Shown here: positions 1 to 10,735 of the stretch, piece after piece
How positions within the stretch are numbered: position 1 is the stretch's first letter
Layout of the letters: each line of letters opens with the position of its first letter
Assembly: GCA_963848355.1 (NCBI GenBank)
Contig: CAWKDG010000012.1
Span: 2,170,001 to 2,234,000, forward strand
Reading direction: 5' to 3'
DNA: 64,000 nt
Source: CAWKDG01 sp963848355
GTDB taxonomy: Bacteria > Actinomycetota > Acidimicrobiia > Acidimicrobiales > UBA8190
Program-made: the position numbers and the translations under genes
The notes under the pieces: model-generated
Told to the model about the DNA's origin: nothing
What the model saw: the letters and a program-made list of their open reading frames with translations, nothing else
Databases searched by the model: none

Positions 1-2
1 TC

Positions 3-902
3 GGCGTCCTCACGCAGGCGTTGCGTGAGAGATTCGAGGCTGAGAAAGAGCTCGACACCTCCCACTCGATTCCCGGGGTGGGGAGGTTCCGGTTGAACGT
101 GTTCCAGCAGCGCGGAACCGTCGCCGGTGTGCTTCGTGCCATTCCGCACGAGATCCCGGCCTTCGAGACCCTCGGGATCCCTGATTCCGTTCGCATCTTC
201 ACCGAACTCCGGCAGGGTCTGGTGCTCGTCACCGGTCCCACGGGGTCGGGTAAGTCGACGACTTTGGCGTCGCTCGTGGACATCATCAATCGGACAAAGC
301 CCCTCCACATCGTGACCGTGGAGGATCCCATCGAGTTCCTCCACAACCACAAGCGCTCGATCGTCAACCAACGAGAGCTCGGTCAGGACACCATGTCCTT
401 CGCCGAAGCGCTGCGCCGCGTCCTGCGTGAAGACCCCGATGTGATCCTCGTCGGTGAAATGCGTGACCTCGAGACGATCTCCATGGCGCTGACCGCGGCG
501 GAGACCGGGCACCTGGTCTTCGGCACGTTGCACACCCAGGACGCGCCACAGACGATCGACCGCGTCATCGATGTCTTTCCGACCACCCAGCAGGAACAGA
601 TACGAACGATGCTGGCTGGGGCACTCGAAGGCGTCGTGACCCAGCAGCTGGTACCCGACGCCGCCGGTACCGGCCGCGCCGCGTGCTGCGAGGTGATGGT
701 CTGCACGTCGGCCATCCGGAACCTGGTCCGAAGTGCCAAGACCCACCAGATCTATTCGCTGATGCAGACGGGTAGTCAATACGGGATGTCCACGATGGAC
801 CAGGGTCTCGCCAAGCTGGTGAAAGAAGGACGGATCACCGAAGGCGTCGCTCTCGACCGCTGTCGCAACGAAGAAGACCTCCGCAGTCACCTCAACTCGT
901 AG
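3..902 (+). CDS. pilT: Type IV pilus retraction ATPase PilT (5' end outside window)
   Basis: Cytoplasmic hexameric ATPase that depolymerises type IV pili. The reading frame is open from the window edge, so about the first 60 residues are missing. Visible motifs are Walker A GPTGSGKST, the acidic Asp-box region (VEDPIEF), Walker B (ILVGEMRD) and the His box (GTLHTQDAPQTIDR). The C-terminal AIRNLVRSAKTHQI is the AIRNL-type motif typical of PilT rather than PilB or GspE. pilC follows after 9 bases, so it is the first visible gene of a pil operon. The extension ATPase PilB is not in the window and probably lies upstream. Confidence 0.93.
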   Translation, partial: GVLTQALRERFEAEKELDTSHSIPGVGRFRLNVFQQRGTVAGVLRAIPHEIPAFETLGIPDSVRIFTELRQGLVLVTGPTGSGKSTTLASLVDIINRTKPLHIVTVEDPIEFLHNHKRSIVNQRELGQDTMSFAEALRRVLREDPDVILVGEMRDLETISMALTAAETGHLVFGTLHTQDAPQTIDRVIDVFPTTQQEQIRTMLAGALEGVVTQQLVPDAAGTGRAACCEVMVCTSAIRNLVRSAKTHQIYSLMQTGSQYGMSTMDQGLAKLVKEGRITEGVALDRCRNEEDLRSHLNS

Positions 903-911
903 GAGCTGGCC

Positions 912-2144
912 ATGGCACTGACATTCGACTACAAGGTCCGGGACCGTACCGGCAACCTCGTGCAGGGACAACTCGAGGGCGACAGCCTCGCCCTCGTGGT
1001 GGGGAAGCTCCGCGAGATGGGGTACATGCCGGTGGCCGTCACCCCCAAGTCCGGTGTCAACGTGCACAGAGAGATCAAGATCCCGGGCTTCACCGACCGG
1101 GTCAAGTTGGCCGAAACGGCAGTGGCGACCCGCCAGCTCGCCACCATGGTCGACTCGGGTCTGTCTGTGGTGCGGGCACTAGGTCTTCTCGCCGTGCAGA
1201 CACAGAACAAAGAACTCGCCCGCGTCCTGGGCGAGGTGCTTCAGGAGGTCGAGCGCGGCTCGTCGCTTTCGGCTGCCGTCGCCAAATTCCCCAAGATCTT
1301 CAGCGCCTTGTTCATCACCATGGTGCAGGCGGGTGAGGCCGGAGGAAACCTGGACTCCGTACTGCTCGACCTTTCCTCCACCATGGAGAAGCAAGCGGCC
1401 CTGAATCGAAAGATTCGATCAGCCATGACATACCCGGCCGTGGTGTTGTCCGTGATGGTCGTCATCTTCCTGGCGCTGCTTATCTTCATCGTTCCGGTCT
1501 TCTCGAAGCTCTTCAAGTCGCTGGGGGCGAAGCTTCCGCTTCCGACACAGATCATGATCGACACGTCGCATGTGGTCCTGAGTCCGTGGGCCGTTCTCCT
1601 TGCCGCCATGCTCATCGTGGGAGTGGTGTTGCTTCGCAAATGGATTCAGACCGACAAGGGTCGTCACAAGTGGGACGCGTTCAAGCTCCGTCCGCCCATC
1701 TTCGGTGAGCTCATCCACAATGTCTCCATTGCCCGCTTCTCGCACACCTTGGCGTCTCTCGTCCAGTCCGGTGTCCCCATCATGGCGTCGCTCGACATCG
1801 TGGCCGAGACCTCCGGCAACCGGATCGTCGGAGACGCGTTGTTGGACGCTAAGAACGGCGTCCGAGAAGGACGGGCTCTCGCCGACACCTTGCGCGAACA
1901 CGAAGAGGTCATTCCCCCACTGGTGACACAGATGATCGAGGTGGGAGAACAGACCGGTGCCCTTGACAACATGCTCCGCAAAGTCGGGGAGTTCTTCGAC
2001 CAAGAGGTGGAGGGTACCGTCAACAACCTGACCGCCATGCTCGAGCCCATTCTCACCGTCGTCATGGGCGCCATGGTCGGCCTCATGGTCGTGAGCATGT
2101 ATCTGCCCATGTTCGACTACATCAAGCACGTCCCGACGCAATGA
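912..2144 (+). CDS. pilC: Type IV pilus inner-membrane platform protein PilC
   Basis: Polytopic membrane protein of the GspF/PilC family, 410 residues, the normal family length. Two homologous T2SSF domains are visible. Each has the cytoplasmic four-helix segment (ATRQLATMVDSGLSVVRAL and its repeat SHTLASLVQSGVPIMASL), followed by hydrophobic helices near residues 172-195, 220-240 and 380-400. A Shine-Dalgarno-like AGGAG sits 5 bases before the ATG. It couples the PilT/PilB motors to the PilMNO complex encoded next. Confidence 0.94.
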   Translation: MALTFDYKVRDRTGNLVQGQLEGDSLALVVGKLREMGYMPVAVTPKSGVNVHREIKIPGFTDRVKLAETAVATRQLATMVDSGLSVVRALGLLAVQTQNKELARVLGEVLQEVERGSSLSAAVAKFPKIFSALFITMVQAGEAGGNLDSVLLDLSSTMEKQAALNRKIRSAMTYPAVVLSVMVVIFLALLIFIVPVFSKLFKSLGAKLPLPTQIMIDTSHVVLSPWAVLLAAMLIVGVVLLRKWIQTDKGRHKWDAFKLRPPIFGELIHNVSIARFSHTLASLVQSGVPIMASLDIVAETSGNRIVGDALLDAKNGVREGRALADTLREHEEVIPPLVTQMIEVGEQTGALDNMLRKVGEFFDQEVEGTVNNLTAMLEPILTVVMGAMVGLMVVSMYLPMFDYIKHVPTQ

Positions 2145-2193
2145 GCCGGGACCTTGCCGGGCGACGCAGTCCGGTACGAAGAGGGAGAGTGGC

Positions 2194-3952
2194 ATGCAGC
2201 AAGTTGTAGGACTCGATATAGGAACCGAGCGCGGTACGGGCCGCCGAACTCGAGTTCGGAGCTGGACGTCCCAAGCTGGTCGCCTTCGGACAGGTCGGAC
2301 TCCCTCCGGATGCGATCATCGACGGTGAGGTCAAGGACATCCGGGCGGTAGCCGACGCCATTCGCCGCCTGTGGACCAACGGGCGATTCGTCTCGGATTC
2401 TGTCGTCGTCGGGATAGCCGGGCTGCGCGTCATCACGCGTGAACTCGACCTCCCCTGGGTACCTGACAATGAAGTCGAGAGCGCCGTGCGATTCCAGTCG
2501 GAGGAGGTCATTCCCTTCCCGGTAGACAAGACGATCCTGTCCACTCAGGTCCTCGGTGACAACACTGCAGAGAACGGCACCGTTACCCGACGGGTGCTGG
2601 TGGCGGCGGCCCATCGGGAGCTTGTCGACGGTGTCGTTGCCGCCGTGGAGCAGGCGGGCCTCAACGTCCAGGGGGTTGACCTCGTCTCGTCCGCTCTCGT
2701 CCGGGCGCTGACCGACAGCGGCCAAGCGTCCAACGAGCCGGAGGCGATCGTCTCAGTCGGCGCTGGGCTCACCGTCGTCGTGGCCTACCAGGAGGGACGT
2801 CCTCAGTTCGTCCGGACGATCGGGACCGGCGGAAGCGAGGCGACGGCGGCCATCGCTGCCGCCCTCGATCTGCCGATCGCCGACGCAGAAGGCATCAAGC
2901 TCCGACTGGGAGACGGGTCGGCCCAGTCCCAAGCGGCAGAGCATGCCGTGCAAGAGAGCATCCAAGGGCTCGTGGGCGAGATCCGAAGCTCCATCCAGTA
3001 TTTCGCATCGCTACAGGGCCGCGCCCCGATCGTCCGCGTTCTCGTCACCGGTGGCGGCTCCCTCCTGCGGGGATTCATCCCGCAGCTCCAGGCTCAGGTA
3101 CGCATTCCGGTAACGGCGATCTCGCCGCTGGCCCGCCTGGATGTGTCGGCTCTCGACCTCCAGCCCGAGCAGGCGGCATCGATCGACCCTGTGTTGGCCT
3201 CTCCGATCGGCCTGGCTCTTCCCGAGCCCAATGCGTCGGTCCGGAACTTCAACTTAGTGCCCCCGGAAGTTCTGCAGCGGCTGTTCCTGCGCAAGGTCCA
3301 GCACTATGCCGTCGTGGCCGCCGTCGTTGTCGGTGCGGTCCTCGTTGCCTTCGGCGCCTGGAACTTTCTGCGGGTTCATAACGCTGAGAGCGGCATCAAC
3401 GCCTTGACCACCAACGTGGCGGCACTCAATGCCCAGATACCGACCTACGACAAGGTGGTGGCGGCCAACGAAGAGCTGCTGACCTCCAAGGGGCAAGTGA
3501 GCCAGATCACGGTTTCCGCCGTCGACTGGGCCGCCGTGGTGGCCGAGTTGAGTAAAGCCACCCCGACGGGTTTGAGCCTGACCGCCTTCACCGGTACTGC
3601 CCAAACTCCGGCCTCGGCGGCGACCACTCCCGGTGCCTCGTCAACCGCCACGACGACGACCACGATTCCGACATCGACCTCGACACCGGCAGCGGGGGGG
3701 GCGGCGGCCGGTTCCATTCCGGCCGGCGCCATCGGGACCATCTCCGTGGACGTAGGCGGGACGTTCCCGGGTGTGGCCCACTTTTCGCCGGTGGCCGAGT
3801 GGATCGACGACATCACCTCTTCTGTCATGTTCGACCCACCCGGGGTGAGTGCCGTAACGAACGCTCCATCCGGAGCCGATACCGCAGTGAACTTCCAGTC
3901 CACGTTGTCGCTCACCAGTGGCGCCACTCTGGCCAAGAACGGAAAGTACTGA
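2194..3952 (+). CDS. pilM: PilM-PilN fusion protein, reading frame interrupted near 2230
   Basis: The ATG at 2194 opens an actin-like PilM start (MQQVVGLDIGTE). The frame then slips by one extra base near 2230 and continues as AVRAAELEFGAGRPKLV. With that base removed, 585 residues are encoded. Residues about 1-350 are PilM, including TGGGSLLRGF of the actin-like fold. After a short linker a PilN-like region begins at FNLVPPEVLQR, with a membrane helix (VVAAVVVGAVLVAFGAW), a coiled coil and a ferredoxin-like domain carrying a Thr/Ala-rich insert. PilM normally binds the cytoplasmic tail of PilN, so a covalent fusion is functionally sensible. The stop overlaps the pilO start. Without the frame correction, translation would need a start near 2486. 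Confidence 0.82.
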
Positions 3953-4566
3953 TGGAACAGCTGAAGCGCTTCCGCGTCCCCGTGCTCACCGGAGTGGGCA
4001 CTCTGATCGTCGCCCTCGTGCTCTACGCGGCCTGGATTTCTCCCGAGGGGAGCCATCTGTCGAAGCTTCAGGCCCAGAAGACGGAACTCCAGGCGCAGCA
4101 GACCTCTCTGCAGCTCAGGATCGCCAGTTTGAAGCGGGAGAAGACGCAGTTCGGCGCTAGCTGCCAGCAGCTCACGACCGACCTCAACGAAATTCCCGGT
4201 ACCCCGAGCGTCGATGTCTTTCTGCAGCAGGTGACTCACCTGGCCGTCACGAGCGGCGACCCCAACACCCCGAGCATCGGTGTTACCGAGGCGACGGGAG
4301 CGGCGAAGGCCGGTGTGACGCCGATCGGTGTCTCATTGACCCTGTCGGGGACGTACGGGCAGATGACGTCGTTCCTGCAGGGTCTCGACACCTTCCCCCG
4401 GCTCTTCACCGTGACGGGGATCACAGTGACCGGTGGTGCCGTGGCCACTGGCGGTCAGGTGGTGGCGCCGTCGACGACCGGCTACGACCTGAACGTGAGC
4501 GGCGACATCTTCTACAGCACGGGCCAGAAGAATGTCTGCGCCTCCTCAGGAGCGGCCACCACGTAG
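3952..4566 (+). CDS. pilO: Type IV pilus assembly protein PilO
   Basis: 204-residue bitopic membrane protein of the alignment subcomplex. One N-terminal helix spans residues 10-29 (VPVLTGVGTLIVALVLYAAW). A coiled coil follows at about 35-75 (LQAQKTELQAQQTSLQLR), then a ferredoxin-like periplasmic domain containing the PilO-style segment GTYGQMTSFLQGLDTFPRLF. The start ATG overlaps the preceding stop (TGATG), so translation is coupled to pilMN. Cys57 region and a C-terminal Cys could pair outside the membrane, which is speculative. Confidence 0.85.
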   Translation: MEQLKRFRVPVLTGVGTLIVALVLYAAWISPEGSHLSKLQAQKTELQAQQTSLQLRIASLKREKTQFGASCQQLTTDLNEIPGTPSVDVFLQQVTHLAVTSGDPNTPSIGVTEATGAAKAGVTPIGVSLTLSGTYGQMTSFLQGLDTFPRLFTVTGITVTGGAVATGGQVVAPSTTGYDLNVSGDIFYSTGQKNVCASSGAATT

Positions 4567-4737
4567 CTGCCTGCGCCCCGTACGGCGGTGGCTGACCGGC
4601 GAGGCCGGTTCAGCTGGTCGCGCCCAGGAATTGCGGCGCAGAGCGGTGATCATGCCCGTCCTGCTCCGGTTGGGGCGAGTTGTGCCGGTTGTGGCTGACC
4701 AGGGCTCAAGCCGAACCGGGGTGGTGCCGATGGGTGA

Positions 4738-4764
4738 GGCGATAGCCATTGCCTATGTAGGAGG
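4738..4764 (+). promoter_or_regulatory. Pilin leader: stem-loop plus strong ribosome binding site
   Basis: The roughly 200 bases between pilO and the pilin hold no gene. Just before the pilin, 4738-4753 can fold as a six-base-pair stem with loop AGCC. It is followed by AGGAGG at 4759-4764, five bases from the ATG. This is the strongest Shine-Dalgarno of the pil cluster and suits an abundantly made pilin. The gap suggests the pilin may also have its own promoter, but I see no clear -35/-10 pair. Confidence 0.45.
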
Positions 4765-4769
4765 ATGTC

Positions 4770-5432
4770 ATGTTCCAGTCCGTGCTACGCCGTCTGCGCG
4801 ACGCGCAGGACGCAGAGCTCGAGGGTGGGGGGACCGCTGAGGCTGGTTTCACCCTGATCGAGCTCATGGTGGTCCTGCTCATCATCGCCATCTTGCTCGC
4901 CATCGCCATTCCGACCTTCCTCGGCGTGACGGGTTCGGCCAACGACCGCGCTGCCCAGTCCAACCTGACGAACGGGCTGACCGAGGCGGCGGCCGTTTAC
5001 CAGTCCAACAATCAGAGCTACTCGGGGATCCAGGCTGCCGTGACAACGGCAGCACCGGAGTTCTCGTGGCAGGCGGCCGGGACTGCTCCCACGGCCGGGT
5101 CGAACCAGCTCAGCATTGGCTCCTTCGACGTCGCCGCTTCGACCGACCAGCAGGGCGTGGTCATCGCCGCATTGAGTAAGACCAACACGTGCTGGTGGGT
5201 GGCCCAGTTGTCGGCCTCGCCTGCCACCGTGGCGGGCACCGGCTTCATCCGTGCGGCCGCTGGTAACGCCGGTGCTCAGGAAGTCGGTGGCGTCAACATC
5301 TCCACAGCGGGGACGTACTACGCCAAGTCGACGACGCCTGATGCGGCTCACTGCTATGCGAGCTACATCGAAACCCCGGGTGCTGGATTCAACTGGGGTT
5401 CCAGCTACGCCGCCGCACCGGCGAACGCCTAA
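4770..5432 (+). CDS. Type IV major pilin-like protein (prepilin)
   Basis: 220 residues with a class III prepilin leader. A 26-residue, partly acidic leader ends in Gly26, cleavage is expected before Phe27 (G|FTLIELMVV), and the conserved Glu sits at position +5. The helix FTLIELMVVLLIIAILLAIAIPTFL forms the pilus core. The rest is a small, Gly/Ala/Thr-rich globular domain with cysteines (TCWWVAQ and HCYASY) that could form the C-terminal disulphide loop of pilins. It is preceded by a strong ribosome binding site and followed by a terminator. The position after pilO and the size favour a major pilin, but a minor pilin is possible. Confidence 0.88.
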   Translation: MFQSVLRRLRDAQDAELEGGGTAEAGFTLIELMVVLLIIAILLAIAIPTFLGVTGSANDRAAQSNLTNGLTEAAAVYQSNNQSYSGIQAAVTTAAPEFSWQAAGTAPTAGSNQLSIGSFDVAASTDQQGVVIAALSKTNTCWWVAQLSASPATVAGTGFIRAAAGNAGAQEVGGVNISTAGTYYAKSTTPDAAHCYASYIETPGAGFNWGSSYAAAPANA

Positions 5433-5477
5433 CCGTAACCATCTCGGCCCGACGTGTCGGGCGAGTTGAACCTGAGT

Positions 5478-5508
5478 CTCGCGGCCCCCGCTTTGCGGGG
5501 GCCGCGAG
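5478..5508 (+). terminator. Strong GC-rich hairpin after the pilin
   Basis: A perfect 14-base-pair stem (5478-5491 with 5495-5508) closes a TTT loop. It has no long U tract, as is common for actinobacterial terminators. It lies about 45 bases after the pilin stop and separates the pilus cluster from genes on the opposite strand. Confidence 0.85.
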
Positions 5509-5596
5509 GCGCGTCATGGCCCATCTCCGCGACGACCGTGTGAAGGGGATCCATAGAGTCTGGGCCGCTTCCAGCGGGGGCCAGAACCACCTCATC

Positions 5597-7037
<1,441 letters not shown>

Positions 7038-7104
7038 TGCCTGCCATGGTAGGGATGGCGGCGGTCGGTGTGCCACGATCTGTCGCGACGAAGGAGGGGA
7101 CGCC

Positions 7105-8161
7105 ATGCGAGCGTGCGTCATGCGGGAGCACCGGCTGGTCACCGACGACGTCGCCGACCCGCGCCCTGAGCTGGGTCAGGTTCTCGTGCAGCATCGAGGC
7201 GTGCGGGATCTGTGGGTCGGATCTTCACTTCCTGCGCCACGCCGAGACGATGGCGGCCATGACCGACGAGCTGCTGCCGTCGATGGGGGAGCTCGGTGGC
7301 CTGGCCACCATGCAGATCGACCTGACGCGCGACATCATCATGGGCCACGAATTCTGCGGGGAGGTCCTGGAGATGGGTCCCGACACCGTCGGGCCACCGG
7401 CCGGTACCCGGGTGGTATCGGTCCCCGTGCTCCTGTCGGCGGGAGGCGTGCACCAGCTCGCCTACAACAACGACTATCCCGGAGGCTTCGCCGAGTGCAT
7501 GCTCCTCGCCGCCCCGCTGGTTCTCGAGGTCCCGAACGGCCTCGACTCCCGGCGCGCGGCGCTGACCGAGCCCCTGGCCGTCGGCATGCACGCGGTGGCC
7601 AAGTCGGGGGCGACGACGGCCGACGCCGCCGTGGTGGTGGGTTGCGGTCCCGTCGGACTGGCCGTGATCGCCGGGCTCCGACTGGCCGGAGTGGAGATGA
7701 TCGTGGCCGCCGACCTCTCGCCTGTCCGTAGGGACCTGGCGGTGACGATGGGCGCGACCGAGGCTGTCGACCCCCGGCGCGAACCGGTGATGGAGGCGTG
7801 GCGCCGACTCGACGGTCGTCGCCCTCTCGTCGCCTTCGAGGCGGTCGGCGTTCCCGGCATGATCCAACAGCTGCTGCGCGACGTGCCCCCGGGCACGCGG
7901 ATCACGGTGGTCGGTGTCTGCATGGAGGCCGACGAGGTCGTGCCCTTCTTCGCCATCGCCAAGGAGCTGTCCATCCAGTTCGCACTGGCCTATTCGACCG
8001 ACGAGTTCGCCGGGGCGCTGCGGGCCATCGCCGAAGGGGACGTCGACGTGGCCCCCATGGTGACGGGGACGGTCGGGCTGGACGGTGTCGCCGGTGCTTT
8101 CGAGTCGCTGGCCCGACCCGACGAGCAGGTGAAGATCCTCGTGGAGCCGGCTTCGACGTGA
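7105..8161 (+). CDS. Zinc-binding alcohol/polyol dehydrogenase, frame broken near 7192
   Basis: Medium-chain dehydrogenase/reductase of about 351 residues. The ATG at 7105 gives MRACVMREHRLV. One extra base (C at 7192) shifts the frame before the catalytic-zinc motif EACGICGSDLHF. The rest is continuous, with HEFCGEV, a Rossmann motif (VVVGCGPVGLAVIAGL) and Asp of AADLSPVR for NAD preference. The usual structural-zinc four-cysteine lobe is replaced by VSVPVLLSAGGVHQLAY, so only one zinc is expected. The substrate cannot be told from sequence. The stop overlaps the start of the next gene. Confidence 0.78.
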
Positions 8162-9231
8162 CGCGAGCGTTCCCGGCACCGCCGCCCGTTCGGGCGCGCC
8201 TGGCCGTGGATCAAATTCGTCGGCGGGATCGCCCTGGCCGCGGTGGCGCTGTGGGCGGTGGCCGGCCGGCGCGGCGAGTTGTCGGGGGCGTCGCACTACC
8301 TGGCCCACCTCCGATGGCAGTGGCTGGTGGTCGCCTCGGCGCTGGAGCTCGGTTCCTTTGTCGCCTTCGCCGTCGTCCAGCGTCGTCTGCTTCTGGCCGG
8401 GGGTGTGGACATGTCCGTCGGTCGCGCTCACCTCCATCACCCTGGCCTCCACCGCCATCGCCAACTCCATTCCCGCCGGCCCCCTTGTCTCGCTCGTCTA
8501 CGGCTTCCGCCAGTACCGGCGGCGCGGGGCCGACGCCGCCCTGGCCGGTTGGACGCTCGGTGCCGTCTTCGTATCGGCCGCCGTCACCTTGGCGGTGGTG
8601 GCGGCGGCCGGTGTGGCCATCGCCGGCGCCGAAGGCGCAGGCCTCGACCTGATCGGCGTCACCGTGGGTGTCCTGGTGGCAGCGTTGGCGTTGGGGGTGC
8701 TCTTCGTCCAGCGCCGGGCCATCGTGTGGGTGGTGACCGGTCTGGTCCAGACGAGCAGCCGCTGGTTGCGACTGGCCCGGCGGCGACGTCGAGGCGAGGA
8801 TCGACGGAATCATCGTCCGGTTGACGACAGTCGTCCTGACGGCGTGGGGTCTGGCGGCGGTGGGCGGCTGGGGCATGGCCAACTGGATCCTGGACTGTGG
8901 CTGCCTGGCCCTGTCCTTCGTGGCCCTGGGGGTAGGGGTGCCGTGGAAGGGCCTGCTCCTCGCCTACGGCGCCGCCCAGCTGGCCGCCAATCTGCCCATC
9001 ACGCCGGGAGGGCTCGGGGTGGTCGAGGGCAGCCTCACCATCGCCCTGGCGGCGTTCGGTGGGTCGGAGACCTCGACGGTCGCCGTCGTCCTGCTCTACC
9101 GGATCCTGAGCTTCTGGATCGTGCTTCCCGTGGGCTGGGCGACGTGGGCCGCCCTGGCCTGGTCCGATCGTCGTGCCGGGTCGCCGGCCGAGGTCGTGAC
9201 CGACCCCGTCACGGTGGAGGTGACGTCGTGA
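8158..9231 (+). CDS. LPG synthase/UPF0104-type membrane flippase-like protein, multiple frame breaks
   Basis: Polytopic membrane protein of the lysylphosphatidylglycerol synthase TM superfamily (about 356 residues). Coding continuity runs through all three frames. The GTG at 8158 overlaps the upstream stop. Frame 2 then carries WPWIKFVGGIALAAVALW to VDMSVG, a shift near 8423 leads to ALTSITLASTAIANSIPAGP, and another near 8780 leads to RLTTVVLTAWGLAAVGGWG. Family hallmarks are NSIPAGP and NLPITPGGLGVVEG. Three single-base insertions reconcile the length exactly. It is either a pseudogene or sequence error, and its lipid or glycan substrate is unknown. Confidence 0.62.
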
Positions 9232-9698
9232 CCCGGCGTGATCGGACGGGGAGGTGGGGCGCCGTCAGACGACGGGGCGCCCCTGTCGTGCTGATTCTCT
9301 GTTCGCTGATGGCGGCCACCGCGGCCGGATGCACGTCGGCGCGCGCCACTCTGGGAACGAACGCCAGCCCGTGCTTCGAAGCCCTGGCCGTCGGCGAGGA
9401 CGCCGTTCACGACCGTGGATCGTTCGCCGGGGTGCGCCCGGTGTCGCTCACGACCATGGCGGCCGACGTCAACCTGCGGGCCGAGCTGTCCGGGCGCTTC
9501 GGCGCCACGGTGCACGGCGTGTGTGCGGTGTCGTACAAGGGAACGTTCCGGTTGGACCAGGTGCAGCGACCCCTCGGCCCCGCGCCGCCCGGCGGTGTCG
9601 GCCATTACGCCATCGTCATCGTGTCCAAGCCGCAGAACCGTCTCCTGGGCACCGTCGTCCGCCTGACCCAGCCCCTGCGCTTCGGCCATCCCTTCTGA
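9228..9698 (+). CDS. Small putative lipoprotein of unknown function
   Basis: 156 residues, starting at a GTG that overlaps the preceding stop by four bases (GTGA). A basic N-terminus (RRDRTGRWGAVRRR), a hydrophobic stretch and a lipobox-like LMAATAAGC support export and lipid anchoring at the Cys near residue 35. The mature part (about 120 residues) has two further cysteines (SPCFEAL, GVCAVSY) that may form a disulphide. No known domain is recognised. It is likely coexpressed with the flippase-like gene. Confidence 0.7.
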   Translation: MTRRDRTGRWGAVRRRGAPVVLILCSLMAATAAGCTSARATLGTNASPCFEALAVGEDAVHDRGSFAGVRPVSLTTMAADVNLRAELSGRFGATVHGVCAVSYKGTFRLDQVQRPLGPAPPGGVGHYAIVIVSKPQNRLLGTVVRLTQPLRFGHPF

Positions 9699-9707
9699 CC
9701 ACTTCGG

Positions 9708-10685
9708 CTACGGACCCGGAGGCTCCCCGGGGAGGTCGGAGGTCGGCGGTCGCGGCGTCGTCCCGGGTCCGTCCCTCCCCGGGGCGACGCCGGGACGGGG
9801 GATGGCGGGGACGCGTCCTGCCCGCCGCCCCGGTCCGCGCTTCTCGCGTCGCTCGGCCCGCAGGAGCTGACGTTCGACCTCGGCCCAGGTGAGGACGGTG
9901 GTGTCGGCACCGGCCGTGTCCTGACGGGCGGCGCGCGCAAGAGCGACCTAGGCCACGCTCCACAGCACCGGCAACGTCGCCACCTTGGCCATCACCCCGG
10001 CCAACTGCTGGTCGCCCACGGCCGACAGCCCGATGGCGGCGTGGGCGTGGGCGAAGGCGGGGTACAGCGGGTGGTGGGCGAAGACGTAGATGACCGACGG
10101 GAAGCCGGGGACGACGGATTGCACGAACAGGTAGACGGCCAGTCCGACGGCGGACGGTCGGCTGGCGCCGGGGATGTGGCGCAGAACCGGTCCCCACAAC
10201 ACCACGCCCCCGAAGAGCAGGACGACGTCGACCACACCGCGCACGACCCCGGACGACGCCTGGGCGGCGACGACCGGCGTGAGGAGGGTGCTCACGGCGA
10301 TGACGCTGAACACGACCACGGCCACGACCGGGCGCGTCAGGACCTCGAGGGCGCGGTCGACGGGTTCCGGTCGGGTGAGGGCGGCGAGGAGCGGAGACGG
10401 CAACGCCAACAGCAGCAGGGGCGCCACGGCGAGGATCAGGAGCAGGCGTTGGACAAGCAGCGCGGTGAGCGACCAGTGGGCGGCGAGGTCGGCCACGGGC
10501 CACGTGAGCGCCACGGCCAGGGCGAGCAGGCCTCCGGCGAGGCACCACCACTGGCGGCGCGTCGGCGTGGTGCTCGCCTGCGACGTCGACGGCACCCGAC
10601 GGACGGCGACGAAGTAGGTGACGCCCACGGCGGCGACGGCGATCCAGCCCACGACGTGAAGATGGAAGGCGTAGGGGCCGGTCAC
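9708..10685 (-). CDS. ctaG: Cytochrome c oxidase assembly factor CtaG-like membrane protein, with in-frame amber codon
   Basis: caa3-type CtaG family integral membrane protein with about seven helices. Hallmarks are HLHVVGWIAVAAVG, the LLVQRLLLILAVAPLLLLA helix and VFAHHPLYPAF. The conceptual product stops at TAG (9948-9950) after VLWSVA. However, the same frame continues for 79 more codons to 9708 with a plausible soluble tail (VALARAARQD, then LTWAEVERQLLRAERREK), a tail type common in this family. I therefore span to 9708 and regard the amber codon, probably TGG originally, as a substitution or error. The start is the GTG at 10685; a GTG at 10712 is also possible. Likely involved in copper delivery to cytochrome oxidase. 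Confidence 0.75.
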
Positions 10686-10735
10686 GGCGCCGCCGCCTGA
10701 CGGTGGGCACACTCAGGACGCCTACGCTGGCGCCG

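Noticed and set aside
4567..4769. A c-di-GMP riboswitch before the pilin
   Set aside because: I looked for the conserved GEMM core. The segment lacks the A-rich and GGGACGCAAAGCC-type signature, leaving only a short stem and the ribosome binding site.
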